DNA of 64,000 bases from Alphaproteobacteria bacterium (GTDB lineage Bacteria > Pseudomonadota > Alphaproteobacteria > UBA9219). Numbering within the stretch: the stretch's first letter is position 1; each line of letters starts with the position of its first letter. The notes beneath the pieces were generated by a model. It was not told where the DNA came from and did no database searches. It worked only from the letters and a program-made list of their open reading frames with translations. Made by a program: the position numbers and the translations under genes. The stretch spans positions 1 to 64,000 of the forward strand of contig JARLJC010000290.1 of the NCBI GenBank assembly GCA_031291435.1, read 5' to 3'. This document shows, piece by piece, positions 42,503-51,181 of the stretch.

Positions 42503-43209
42503 CGTTTGTTTCCTTCCAGCGCCAGCGCCGTCAACCGGCCCGTGGCATAGGCCCCTGTATCGATGCCGATGCGGTTGGGATGAAAATCGACGTCGCGCCC
42601 TATAGTATGCCCGTGGACGACCATTTTGCCAAACCAGTCTTTGTGGCCGAGGAAAGCCTGCCTGATCCAGACCAGATCGGCCTCGGCCTGCGCGTCGAGC
42701 GTGACGCCGGGGCGCACTCCCGCATGACAAAAGAAATAATCGCCCGCGCTTTCCGACAGACGCAGATTGCGCAGAAAATCGCGATGCGCGGTAGGAACCT
42801 TGGCGGCGAGTTCGGCGATCAGTTCGGGTAAATCTTTGGCGAAAGCCGAAGGCGGCACGCCATAGCTCTGCATAGTTTCGCGGCCACCGAAACGCAGCCA
42901 GTCGGTCAGGGCCTCGGTATCCTCTTCGTCAAGAATGGCGCGCATGACCTGTTCGTGATTGCCGAGCAGAAAAACCGGGGCCACGGGTTCGCGAACAGCG
43001 TAATCGAGCAGAAAATCGATGGTCTGGCGGCTGTAAAGGCCGCGGTCGATATAATCGCCGAGGAAAATTTTACGCGCCGTCACATTGGCGGCGCGGCATT
43101 CGTCGTCGATTTTCTGCAGCAAATCTTTCAGCAGCGGCAGGCAGCCATGGATGTCGCCAATCGCATAGAGGCGGCTATCGGGCGGCAAACCGGGCTCGGG
43201 AAAAGCCAT
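42481..43209 (-). CDS. PPP-type serine/threonine protein phosphatase (metallophosphatase)
   Basis: 242 residues. The metal-site motifs are in canonical order: AIGDIHG, FLGDYIDRG, LLGNHE, and HGHT near the C terminus. This is the diadenosine tetraphosphatase/PrpE-like protein phosphatase fold. It sits inside a polysaccharide cluster and overlaps the start of the Wzy-like gene by 22 bases, so it may dephosphorylate the BY-kinase or a regulator; that is inference. An acyltransferase gene lies 4 bases upstream. Confidence 0.88.
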   Translation of the reverse strand: MAFPEPGLPPDSRLYAIGDIHGCLPLLKDLLQKIDDECRAANVTARKIFLGDYIDRGLYSRQTIDFLLDYAVREPVAPVFLLGNHEQVMRAILDEEDTEALTDWLRFGGRETMQSYGVPPSAFAKDLPELIAELAAKVPTAHRDFLRNLRLSESAGDYFFCHAGVRPGVTLDAQAEADLVWIRQAFLGHKDWFGKMVVHGHTIGRDVDFHPNRIGIDTGAYATGRLTALALEGNKRWLIQTA

Positions 43210-43213
43210 CGCC

Positions 43214-44359
43214 TCACCCGCCTTTGCTGGGAACGCGACCGCTTAGATAGGCGCGCAGATGCCGGGTCTGCTTCTCGGTCGCCAGCGAAAAGACATAGCC
43301 GCCGACCAGCGCCACCGCAACCGTCGCGCCAAAAACCGCGAAAGTTCGCGGCGCAGGCGGCATTTTAACGGCGGGCAGGCCCAGTTTCTGGAAAAGGGCG
43401 ATGACCAGAAACAGGATTGGCAAATGGATGGCATAAAGCGAATAAGAAAAACCCGCCGCCCAATGGAAGAAACGCGGCAGCAGCCGAAGCGCGATAAGAG
43501 AACGGCATGAGACAGCCAGCGCCATGCCGAGCGCGATGACCGTATCGGTTTCCATAACCGGAAATATCTTGAAACGCGAAACCACCATCGCCGCAACCGC
43601 CAGCGCGCAGCCCGCCACGCCCGCAGCCAGCGGAAGACGCCGGGATTGCGCGATCTGCGACGCGGCGACGCCGAGAAACCACACCGAAAACCAGAACAGG
43701 CAATCGTCCCATTTGGCGGCAAGGCTGACGGCAAGGCCGATCACGAGAGCCAGGCCTATCGCCCGCGTCGCCACCGGCATGCGGCCCAGCACGAGGCCGA
43801 TCACCATCGGCGCGAACAGATAAAGAACCCATTCATAGCCCAGCGACCATAAAGGCGAATCCTCCGTCCAGGTCGCGCAGGCATAGCCCTGAATATTGAC
43901 GAGATGGCATAAAAGCGCCGCCCCGCCGAAATCCGTCTGGCGGTCAGAAAAAAGCGGGCGGATGATTTCTTCGCCGCCGCCCGGGTCGGCGAAGAACGTC
44001 GATCCCAGCCAGAAAATCAGCGCGGTCACCGCGAGCGCCGGAAGCAGCACCGGATAAATGCGGGCAAAGCGGGCGATCAGATAATCGCGCAGGTTAAACC
44101 GGCCTGCCCGCATCGCGTTGACGACGCTGCCGCCTACCAGAAAGCCGCTAAGGATGAAAAAGACCACCACCGCTTCGTGATGCAACACGGTGACAAACCA
44201 AAACAGTTTCAAGAGCGGCCCCGGGTGATCGAGCGATCCGATAGGGGCAAAGTAATAATTGCGGGCATGACCGATCAGGACGAGAAACGCCGCCACCGCG
44301 CGCAGAAGATCGAGAAACGGCCATTCGCCCTGCGGCGTCTTGCTCTTGGAAACGGTCAT
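43214..44359 (-). CDS. Acyltransferase 3 family membrane protein 1
   Basis: 381 residues with about 10 transmembrane segments. The acyltransferase-3 landmarks are FLDLLRAVAAFLVLIGHARNYY (with the active-site His), EAVVVFFILSGFLVGG, LIARFARIYPVLLPAL and the C-terminal AIHLPILFLVIALF. It transfers acetyl or other acyl groups to sugars, here most likely to the exopolysaccharide repeat unit. The same operon contains the PPP phosphatase and the Wzy-like protein. A second family member is encoded at 52464. Confidence 0.88.
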   Translation of the reverse strand: MTVSKSKTPQGEWPFLDLLRAVAAFLVLIGHARNYYFAPIGSLDHPGPLLKLFWFVTVLHHEAVVVFFILSGFLVGGSVVNAMRAGRFNLRDYLIARFARIYPVLLPALAVTALIFWLGSTFFADPGGGEEIIRPLFSDRQTDFGGAALLCHLVNIQGYACATWTEDSPLWSLGYEWVLYLFAPMVIGLVLGRMPVATRAIGLALVIGLAVSLAAKWDDCLFWFSVWFLGVAASQIAQSRRLPLAAGVAGCALAVAAMVVSRFKIFPVMETDTVIALGMALAVSCRSLIALRLLPRFFHWAAGFSYSLYAIHLPILFLVIALFQKLGLPAVKMPPAPRTFAVFGATVAVALVGGYVFSLATEKQTRHLRAYLSGRVPSKGG

Positions 44360-44592
44360 AAGTACATAGGTTGCTGTTACTGCCTGCCACGCGCGGCCTC
44401 ACGGCTTTCGGAGTATGCGCGAAAACGGCCCGCAGGAAACTTATCCCCCGCTAGCCAGAAAACCAAGAAATAAAAGAGAAAAGACACGTTTTATCCCCAT
44501 TCCCAGGGCTGGTTCACAAATTCTGCCGGCCCTGGACAGAGTGCGGGTTGCAATTCACCTGTCCGTAAATTACAGTCGGCGCCAGAAAGTTA

Positions 44593-45411
44593 ATGAACAG
44601 CGTCGGCATGCTTAACAAAGGCAAAAGATTCATCAAGGATGCGATCAAGTCCGTGATCGTGTTCGCCATTCAGGGCTGTTTTTACCTGCTGGGGCATGAC
44701 GATACGAACATCATCGCGACCGGCCCCATTCTGGTGATCGCCCCCCATCCCGACGACGAAACGCTGGGCTGCGGCGCCTCCATCGCCAAGGCGCGCGAAC
44801 TCGGGCAAAAAGTGCGCGTCGTCATCGTAACCGACGGCAGGGCCTCCGGATACAAACCACCGACGACCCCCGATCAGGTCGCGGCGATGCGCCGCGACGA
44901 AGCTTTGGCGGCGATTCAAATCCTGGGCGTCGGCGCGGAAGATGTCGTGTTTCTTGAAGTTCCGGACGGCAACGCGGCGCAACATATCGCGCAAATCGAG
45001 GAGGGTCTGGCACGGCAAATCGAAACCATACAGCCTCGCCTGATTTTCTCGCCTTACGGCATCGACGAGCATCCCGATCACCGCGCGGTGGCCGAAGCCA
45101 TGGAAAAAGCCTGCCGGAAAGTTCCGGGCACGCGGCGTATTTTCGAATATCCGGTCTGGTTCTGGCTGCATCACGCGCTGGCCATGATCACGCATCCCGA
45201 ACGTGCGCGCCAGTTGCGCTACGTCAAAACCAGAGCCTATACGCGCAGGAAGCGCGCGGCGATGGAAGCCTACCGGTCGCAGTTCCCCCATCTGGTCGGC
45301 GAAGATTGCACCTATAGCTATTTCCCGCCTTTTTCATTCCGCGCCCAGTATCTCAACGATTACGAAGTGTTTTTTGAAAAGCCGCCCGTCGCCGACAGAG
45401 CGGGCGCCTAA
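44593..45411 (+). CDS. PIG-L/LmbE-family deacetylase
   Basis: 272 residues. Zinc-site motifs are LVIAPHPDDETLGCG and SPYGIDEHPDHRAVAEA, with a catalytic Asp in HPDD. The family removes N-acetyl groups from GlcNAc-containing lipids and metabolites, so it may trim a sugar of the repeat unit. A short N-terminal hydrophobic stretch (KSVIVFAIQGCFYLLG) may associate it with the membrane. The stop overlaps the start of the GT2 gene (TAATG). Confidence 0.9.
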   Translation: MNSVGMLNKGKRFIKDAIKSVIVFAIQGCFYLLGHDDTNIIATGPILVIAPHPDDETLGCGASIAKARELGQKVRVVIVTDGRASGYKPPTTPDQVAAMRRDEALAAIQILGVGAEDVVFLEVPDGNAAQHIAQIEEGLARQIETIQPRLIFSPYGIDEHPDHRAVAEAMEKACRKVPGTRRIFEYPVWFWLHHALAMITHPERARQLRYVKTRAYTRRKRAAMEAYRSQFPHLVGEDCTYSYFPPFSFRAQYLNDYEVFFEKPPVADRAGA

Positions 45412-46391
45412 TGTCCCCCACCCCCGCTGTAAGCGTCATTATGAGCGCCTACAACGCCGAGGCTTTTATCGGCAGGGCGATTGCCAGCCTGCAGGCCCAG
45501 ACTTTCGGCGATTGGGAACTTATCGTTATTGATGATTGCTCCAGCGACGACACGCAAGGCGTAACCGAAGCCTTGGCGGCGCAGGATGCACGTATTCGCT
45601 ATCTCCGCGCCGACACAAATAGAGGCTGCGCCATCGCGCGGAATGCGGGGCTCGGCGAGGCGCGCGGCACATGGATAACGATCCTCGACGCCGACGACCA
45701 ATATACGCCCGACAGGCTGGAATTTTTATATAATGAAGCACAGGCGCGGCGGGCCGACATCGTTGCCGACAACCAGATTTATTTCGACGAGGCCCTGGGG
45801 CGCGTCGTGCGCGAAAAGGCCTATACGCTGGGTGGCATCGACTGCCTGCCGCTGACCGCCGAACGGATTACCGACAATGACGCGCCGCCGCGCCTTTTCA
45901 GCTGCGGACTCCTGAAACCTTTTATCCGGCGCGCCTTTATGACGCAAAGCGGCGTGACGATTTACGACCCGGCCTTCCGGCATGCCGAGGATTTCGGCCT
46001 GCTCTTCACGCTTTTGTTCAAAGGCGCGCGCGGATTCATGTTCGAAAAAACCGGCTACATCTACACCATCCCCTTCGGCGTCAAGGCACCCAAGGAAAAG
46101 CAAACCTCGCGCACCGATTACGGCAAAACCGGCTGGCTGGCGATCATCGAAGCGAACGGGATCCTGATGGAAATGGTGCGGCGCGAGGCCCACGGCGATG
46201 TGAAATTGCTGGCGGCGCTGCAACGGCGCAAGAGGCGCTGCAGCCGCGAGATCGTATGGAGGGAATTCCGCCAGCATCTGCGCGAAGGCCATATTCTGCA
46301 AGCGCTGAAAATGGCGCGGCACGCCAATCTGCTGACTTATGCCTGGGACGCCGGACGCAATAAATTCAGAGCCAGCGGATTGATGATGTGA
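45411..46391 (+). CDS. Family 2 glycosyltransferase
   Basis: 326 residues with a GT-A fold: VSVIMSAYNAEAFIGRAIASL, IDDCSSDDT, NRGCAIARNAGL and the metal-binding LDADDQY. The second half (FRHAEDFGLLFTLLFKGARGF) contains the acceptor-side ED motif. It transfers a nucleotide-sugar residue to the growing lipid-linked unit in the cytoplasm. Sugar unknown. Coupled to the deacetylase gene. Confidence 0.93.
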   Translation: MSPTPAVSVIMSAYNAEAFIGRAIASLQAQTFGDWELIVIDDCSSDDTQGVTEALAAQDARIRYLRADTNRGCAIARNAGLGEARGTWITILDADDQYTPDRLEFLYNEAQARRADIVADNQIYFDEALGRVVREKAYTLGGIDCLPLTAERITDNDAPPRLFSCGLLKPFIRRAFMTQSGVTIYDPAFRHAEDFGLLFTLLFKGARGFMFEKTGYIYTIPFGVKAPKEKQTSRTDYGKTGWLAIIEANGILMEMVRREAHGDVKLLAALQRRKRRCSREIVWREFRQHLREGHILQALKMARHANLLTYAWDAGRNKFRASGLMM

Positions 46392-46394
46392 GTG

Positions 46395-47153
46395 TCAGGC
46401 CCTGGCCGCGGCGCGCGCCTTTTGCGCCAGCGACTGCAGCACCCGGATATAAAAGAGCGGGTATTCGACCAGATAACGCCGCCAGAGACGCTTGGGTTCG
46501 CGGCATAAGCGATAGAGAAAATCAACGTGATAGCGCCGCATCCATGCGGGGCAACCGGCCTGCGCCCAGCCATTCGGGTAATGGCTGAAGAAATCGCCGG
46601 TCGCAATCGCGAAACCTTTGTACCCCGCCGCCCGCAGCGCCAGGAGGAAAGATTCCTGACGCGGCGATTCCATTCCGACCAGAATGACATCCGGCGCGGC
46701 CAGCATCAGTTTTTCGATCTTGGCAGCACTATCGCCATAACCATGCATGGTGGTGACGATCTTCAGGCCGGGATAGGCGGTCACCAGTTTATTCTGCACT
46801 TCCTCGTCATTGCCGGGCGGCCCGCCGACGAGGCCGACGGTCAGATTATTGTTCGCGATGGTTTCGAAGAAGGCGTTGAAAAAACCGACACTCTCAAACC
46901 CGATGGGGGCGCAGGCTTCGCCGCAGGCAAGGCGCGCGGCGACGGAAACACCACGCCCATCGGCAATAACCAGCGACATCTGGCCGAGCATCCCTGCATA
47001 AGAAGGATCTTTTTGCGCCAGTTCCCACGCGCGGGGCGCGGCAAAAGCAACCGACTGGGGGAAAACCCTGCCCTGCAGCAGCGCGCAAATAGCAGCGCTG
47101 TCAGCCACGACATCAAGCGGCAACGCCGCAAGAAAAAAACGTTTGAGCGTCAT
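46395..47153 (-). CDS. WecG/TagA/CpsF-family glycosyltransferase (GT26)
   Basis: 252 residues. The landmarks are LVIADGRGVSVAARL (with ADG, preceding an RV region), LVGGPPGNDEEVQNKL, VILVGMESPRQESFLLAL and the C-terminal YRLCREPKRLWRRYLVEYPLF. GT26 enzymes add UDP-ManNAc(A), glucose or related sugars to lipid-linked acceptors and bind the membrane through their C terminus. It is alone on the minus strand between two plus-strand groups. Confidence 0.92.
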   Translation of the reverse strand: MTLKRFFLAALPLDVVADSAAICALLQGRVFPQSVAFAAPRAWELAQKDPSYAGMLGQMSLVIADGRGVSVAARLACGEACAPIGFESVGFFNAFFETIANNNLTVGLVGGPPGNDEEVQNKLVTAYPGLKIVTTMHGYGDSAAKIEKLMLAAPDVILVGMESPRQESFLLALRAAGYKGFAIATGDFFSHYPNGWAQAGCPAWMRRYHVDFLYRLCREPKRLWRRYLVEYPLFYIRVLQSLAQKARAAARA

Positions 47154-47308
47154 TTTTAAGCAATTCCAGTAAGTAAGAAGGGAGTTTTAGCGATTTTCTG
47201 CCCGGATACAATGAAATTCCCCCGGACTATTCCGGTCCTCTTTCTTTACCATTTATAAGGCGGCTACATGCTTGAAATGCGGCTATAAGTGGCTTGTAGT
47301 CCATCCCA

Positions 47309-48649
47309 ATGGATGGCCTTCCCGAGATAAAACAGATGCTTAAAAAGATTTACAATCCCGGCTCCCTGATGCTGCCGGTCCTCAATGTGCTGGTGCGCGC
47401 CATATCCCTGGCCGGGCGTTTCGGCCTTTCGCTTTATCTCGCCAAATATCTGACGCTGGCCGACCTCGGCATGTTCGGGCTGATTACCGGCGTGACCAAC
47501 ATGATGCCGTCGCTGGCGGGATGGGGGCTGAGCTATTTCGTCAATCGCGAAATCATCGATAAATCCAAGTTGGTCAGCGGGCGATTGATCCGCGACCGGC
47601 TGGCTGTTACCTTTGTCAGCCTCGCCGTTTTGCTAGCGGTGGCGGCGCCGTTCGTGATCGGTTTCCATGTTCTGCCCAACGCCACTCTGGCCCTGCTGGC
47701 GCTGGCGATCATCATCCTCGAATGCGTGCTGTTCGATCTGCATGGCGCGCTAGTCAGCCTCGGGCATCCGCTAGCGGCCAACACGCTTTTGTTCGTGCGT
47801 TCGGCCCTGTGGGTTTTTCCGGCGGCGATTATCGGCATTCTTTACCCCGAGCACCGCACGCTCGCCTTTGTTTTCAGCTGGTGGCTGGGGGGATTGCTCA
47901 CCTCATTCGTCGCCATGATCTGGGTGCTGCGCGGATGGCCCATGGGCCGCATTATGACGATGCCCGTCGATATGAAATGGATGCTCAAAACCATTCGCCG
48001 GGGCTGGCTGGTTTATCTGAGCGATCTCGGCATCATCGGCACCATGTTCCTCGACCGCTATGTGGTCGATCATTTCCTCGGGCTGAGTTCGACCGGCGTG
48101 TTCACGCTTTACTGGTCGGTCGCCAATTCGATGTATCTGCTGGTCGATACCGGCATCATCCAGATTCTGTATCCGAAACTGGTGGCGGTGTTCAATCGCG
48201 GCGATCTGGCATCCGGGCGCAAGCTGGTGCGCGGCATGCGGATCAAAGCGGTATGCATGGGCGTTGGGCTGGCGGCGGTGACGGGGCTGTGCTTTCCGCC
48301 CGTTCTGACGCTGATGGGCAAGGCTGATATCGCCGCGCAGGCCCCTGTATTCTGGGTCATACTGGCGGGCGTATGTGTACGTATTTTAGGCGATTCCATC
48401 GATATCGAACTGACCTGCCGCAGGCTCGACAAGCCATGGGCGCTCATCAATATGGGCGGCATCGCGCTGGCCTTTGTGTTTAGCGTCGTCAGCATCCGTG
48501 CGATGGGGCTAGTGGGCGCGGGGGTCAGCGTTATCGTCACCCATTCCTGCCTGATCGCGATGCGGCTGTGGGTTCTGAAAACCGCCAAGCCGACGCAGGG
48601 CGGCGGCGATCTTCTGCGCCCCTCCTTCGACGCGGCGGAGGAAATATGA
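47309..48649 (+). CDS. Wzx-like oligosaccharide flippase
   Basis: 446 residues with about 12-14 transmembrane segments of the MATE/polysaccharide-transporter type (LVRAISLAGRFGLSLYLAKYLTLADLGMFGLITGVT at the start, ACFVFSWWLGGLLTSF-like helices later, charged Arg/Lys and Asp residues inside the membrane). It flips undecaprenyl-linked repeat units to the periplasm. The start at 47309 lacks a strong ribosome site; an ATG nine codons later (MLKKIYN) is possible. It overlaps the next gene by 4 bases (ATGA). Confidence 0.87.
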   Translation: MDGLPEIKQMLKKIYNPGSLMLPVLNVLVRAISLAGRFGLSLYLAKYLTLADLGMFGLITGVTNMMPSLAGWGLSYFVNREIIDKSKLVSGRLIRDRLAVTFVSLAVLLAVAAPFVIGFHVLPNATLALLALAIIILECVLFDLHGALVSLGHPLAANTLLFVRSALWVFPAAIIGILYPEHRTLAFVFSWWLGGLLTSFVAMIWVLRGWPMGRIMTMPVDMKWMLKTIRRGWLVYLSDLGIIGTMFLDRYVVDHFLGLSSTGVFTLYWSVANSMYLLVDTGIIQILYPKLVAVFNRGDLASGRKLVRGMRIKAVCMGVGLAAVTGLCFPPVLTLMGKADIAAQAPVFWVILAGVCVRILGDSIDIELTCRRLDKPWALINMGGIALAFVFSVVSIRAMGLVGAGVSVIVTHSCLIAMRLWVLKTAKPTQGGGDLLRPSFDAAEEI

Positions 48650-49890
48650 GCGCCGATGCGAATACAGCCGGATTTCTGCGCGGCAAAAAATTTCTGATCG
48701 TTTCTGCTTTGTTTCCCCCCGATGTGCTGGGCGGCGCGGAAATGACCGCCGCCGAACAGGCCCTGTGGCTCGCTAAAAACGGCGCGGAAGTCGGTGTATT
48801 GACCACAGCCAAAAACCGCGACGAAGTTTGCGCGGGCAAAATGGAAAACGGATTGAAAGTATGGCGGGTGTGGGCACCGCGCCCCTATCCCATGTTCTTT
48901 TTTGCCGCGGCGAAATTCTGGCAGAAACCGCTGTGGCATTTGCAGGATCATCTCGACCCGCGCAACCGGTGGCTGGCGGCGAAAGTGCTGGATGCCTTCC
49001 AGCCCGATTACGCGCTGGTGCATGTATTGCAGGGCCTCGGCTACAATGTGCTGAAGGAAATCGGGCGGCGGAATATTCCGGTCGTTTATTTCACCCATGA
49101 TTTAAGCCTTGCCTGCCTGCGCACGACAATGTTCAAGGGCGGCGCGGAATGTACGGCGCAATGCGGCGCATGCAAAATTTCATCGGCATACAAGGCAAGC
49201 GTGGCGGCAAAGATTCCGCATCTGGCTTATTGTGCGCCCTCGCGCACGCATCTGGAAAAACTCGTGCGCTATTTCCCGGTCAAGGCAAGACCGCATACGG
49301 CGATATTCAATGCCAATAAATATCCGGCGGCGACCGTCGCGCGGACGGAAAGCGATAGGTTGCGCATCCTTTATGTCGGGCGGCTACATCACACCAAGGG
49401 AATACAGGTGCTGCTGGCGGCGGCTGCGGAACTGGCGAAGACATCTCCCCTTACCGTGACCGTGGCGGGCGCGGGCCCGGACGAAGAGGCTTTGCGCGCC
49501 CAATATGGCGATGCCGAATGGTGCCATTTTGCCGGGTTCCTGCCGCAAACGGAAATCAGCAACCTGATGATCGGCAGCGATGTACTGGTCATGCCCTCGC
49601 TAGTGGCCGAGTCGCTGGGGGGATCTGCGGTGCATGCTTTGACGCTAGGTCTGCCGGTGATCGGCAGCGACATCGGCGGCATTCCCGAACTGGTGAGTGA
49701 CGGCAAAAACGGATTACTGGTCGCCCCCGGCGACCAGGAGGCCTTGCGCGCAGCCCTCGAAAAAGTGACGCGCGAACCAGCCCTGCTTGAAAACTGGCGC
49801 GCTTACGCGCTGGCGGACACAAGGCGGTTCGATCAGGATTATCTGGGCAAACAGATCGTCGATCTGGTCAGGAAACTGCCGGCGGCGTAA
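48646..49890 (+). CDS. Family 4 glycosyltransferase 1
   Basis: 414 residues from ATG 48646 (GGAGGAAAT upstream; overlaps the flippase stop). GT-B fold: FLIVSALFPPDVLGGAEMTAAE at the N terminus, LRILYVGRLHHTKGIQVLLAAAAELAK in the middle, and the E-x7-E region SLVAESLGGSAVHALTLGLPVIGSDIGGIPELV. A CxxC-type cluster (GAECTAQCGACKISS) is common in a subset of these enzymes. Cytoplasmic, membrane-associated; sugar unknown. Its 3' end overlaps the convergent gene by 23 bases. Confidence 0.92.
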   Translation: MSADANTAGFLRGKKFLIVSALFPPDVLGGAEMTAAEQALWLAKNGAEVGVLTTAKNRDEVCAGKMENGLKVWRVWAPRPYPMFFFAAAKFWQKPLWHLQDHLDPRNRWLAAKVLDAFQPDYALVHVLQGLGYNVLKEIGRRNIPVVYFTHDLSLACLRTTMFKGGAECTAQCGACKISSAYKASVAAKIPHLAYCAPSRTHLEKLVRYFPVKARPHTAIFNANKYPAATVARTESDRLRILYVGRLHHTKGIQVLLAAAAELAKTSPLTVTVAGAGPDEEALRAQYGDAEWCHFAGFLPQTEISNLMIGSDVLVMPSLVAESLGGSAVHALTLGLPVIGSDIGGIPELVSDGKNGLLVAPGDQEALRAALEKVTREPALLENWRAYALADTRRFDQDYLGKQIVDLVRKLPAA

Positions 49891-51181
49891 GCGCGGCTTT
49901 GACGCGCGCGGTATAGGGCCGCACAAAACCGCGCGTGACGGCCATGCCGACGATAATCGCGAACAAAGAATCCTCGATCAGGCTGTCGGTAATGCCCACC
50001 GCCAGCGCGCAGAAATTGATCAGCGCCATGGGTTCGAAAGTCGCGGGATCGGTGAGATAGACCGGCTTCTGGCTGCGGAAAAAAGAGAAGAAGAACGGAA
50101 CGACCAGAAACAGCCCGCCGGTCACGAACAGATAGACGAAAAGATTGTCGGCGGGCGACCAGATCAGCGGCTCGCCCACCATCTGCCCCATGCCGACGCC
50201 GCCGATGCCGCGCCCGAACAGATCGTTGCCGCTTTGCTGCAGAAGCTGGAACGAAGCCGGCCACACATCGAGGATGCGATCGATGATCGAGCTGGAAGTA
50301 AAAAATCCGGCATCGGGAATGGCGAACAAAGCATGCGCGCCGAGCGTCAACGGCAAGAAAACAATCAGCACCGCCAGGGCCATCTGGCAGGCCTGCGCCC
50401 AGTAATAAGGCACGAGCGATTGCGGCGAAGATGCCTTCATGTAGGTATAGACGGCGACGATCATCGGCAGGACCGCCAGCGCGACGATTTCGGTTTTATT
50501 GGTAGTAAGATAAAGCGCCACACCGGAGACCACGAAACAGGCGGCTTTGACCGTCCAATGATAGCGGCGCGAAGCGAGGATATAGGCGTAGGAAAAGAGA
50601 ATGCCCCCCGCGACCGAATAACTGGCGCGGCTGAAACCCGGCAGACGGTCGACGCCGTTTGACGCCCACCATTGGATGCCCATGCTCATATGCAGGCCGT
50701 GCGCTTCGTAGCTGAGCCCCACCCACGGAAACGACACGACAGAATTGATGAAGATGCCGGTGACCGAACACAGCCAGATCAGCGGCATGAAACGGAGGAC
50801 GAAATCTTCCTGCTCATAAACGACGACCAGAGCCCCCAGCAGGAAGAACGCCCAGATATAAAAGCCGAACACACTCTGCATCGGTACAAAGGGACCGATG
50901 ACAGCGTGGAACAGGAACACGCCGATCCAGACCAGTAGAACCCCCATGAAAGGTTCGATGGGGCGGCGCGCGCCGAGGCGCGTCCAGTAAATAATAAAAT
51001 AAAACACCGCCAGAACGCTGGGGATATTGCTGACATAAAGCGCGCCAACATCGGCCAGCAGATAGCGCACGAGGCCGCCGAACACATTATAGAAAAACGC
51101 AAAAATGGCCGTCCATGCGACGATCCTGGCGATGGCATCGGGCGGAGCGGCATGAGGAGGCGTAGCGGCAGGCGCGTTCAT
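49868..51181 (-). CDS. O-antigen ligase / polymerase-like membrane protein 2
   Basis: 437 residues from ATG 51181 (the track starts 59 codons upstream). About 12 transmembrane segments with a long periplasmic loop in the second half. TTNKTEIVALAVLPMIVA replaces the SRAG helix, and GRGIGGVGMGQM...PADNLFVYLFVTGGL resembles the loop of Wzy polymerases. With the Wzy_C protein at 41108 the locus has two candidates for polymerisation and ligation. It overlaps the glycoside-hydrolase gene by 4 bases, so the two are coupled. Confidence 0.78.
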   Translation of the reverse strand: MNAPAATPPHAAPPDAIARIVAWTAIFAFFYNVFGGLVRYLLADVGALYVSNIPSVLAVFYFIIYWTRLGARRPIEPFMGVLLVWIGVFLFHAVIGPFVPMQSVFGFYIWAFFLLGALVVVYEQEDFVLRFMPLIWLCSVTGIFINSVVSFPWVGLSYEAHGLHMSMGIQWWASNGVDRLPGFSRASYSVAGGILFSYAYILASRRYHWTVKAACFVVSGVALYLTTNKTEIVALAVLPMIVAVYTYMKASSPQSLVPYYWAQACQMALAVLIVFLPLTLGAHALFAIPDAGFFTSSSIIDRILDVWPASFQLLQQSGNDLFGRGIGGVGMGQMVGEPLIWSPADNLFVYLFVTGGLFLVVPFFFSFFRSQKPVYLTDPATFEPMALINFCALAVGITDSLIEDSLFAIIVGMAVTRGFVRPYTARVKAALTPPAVS

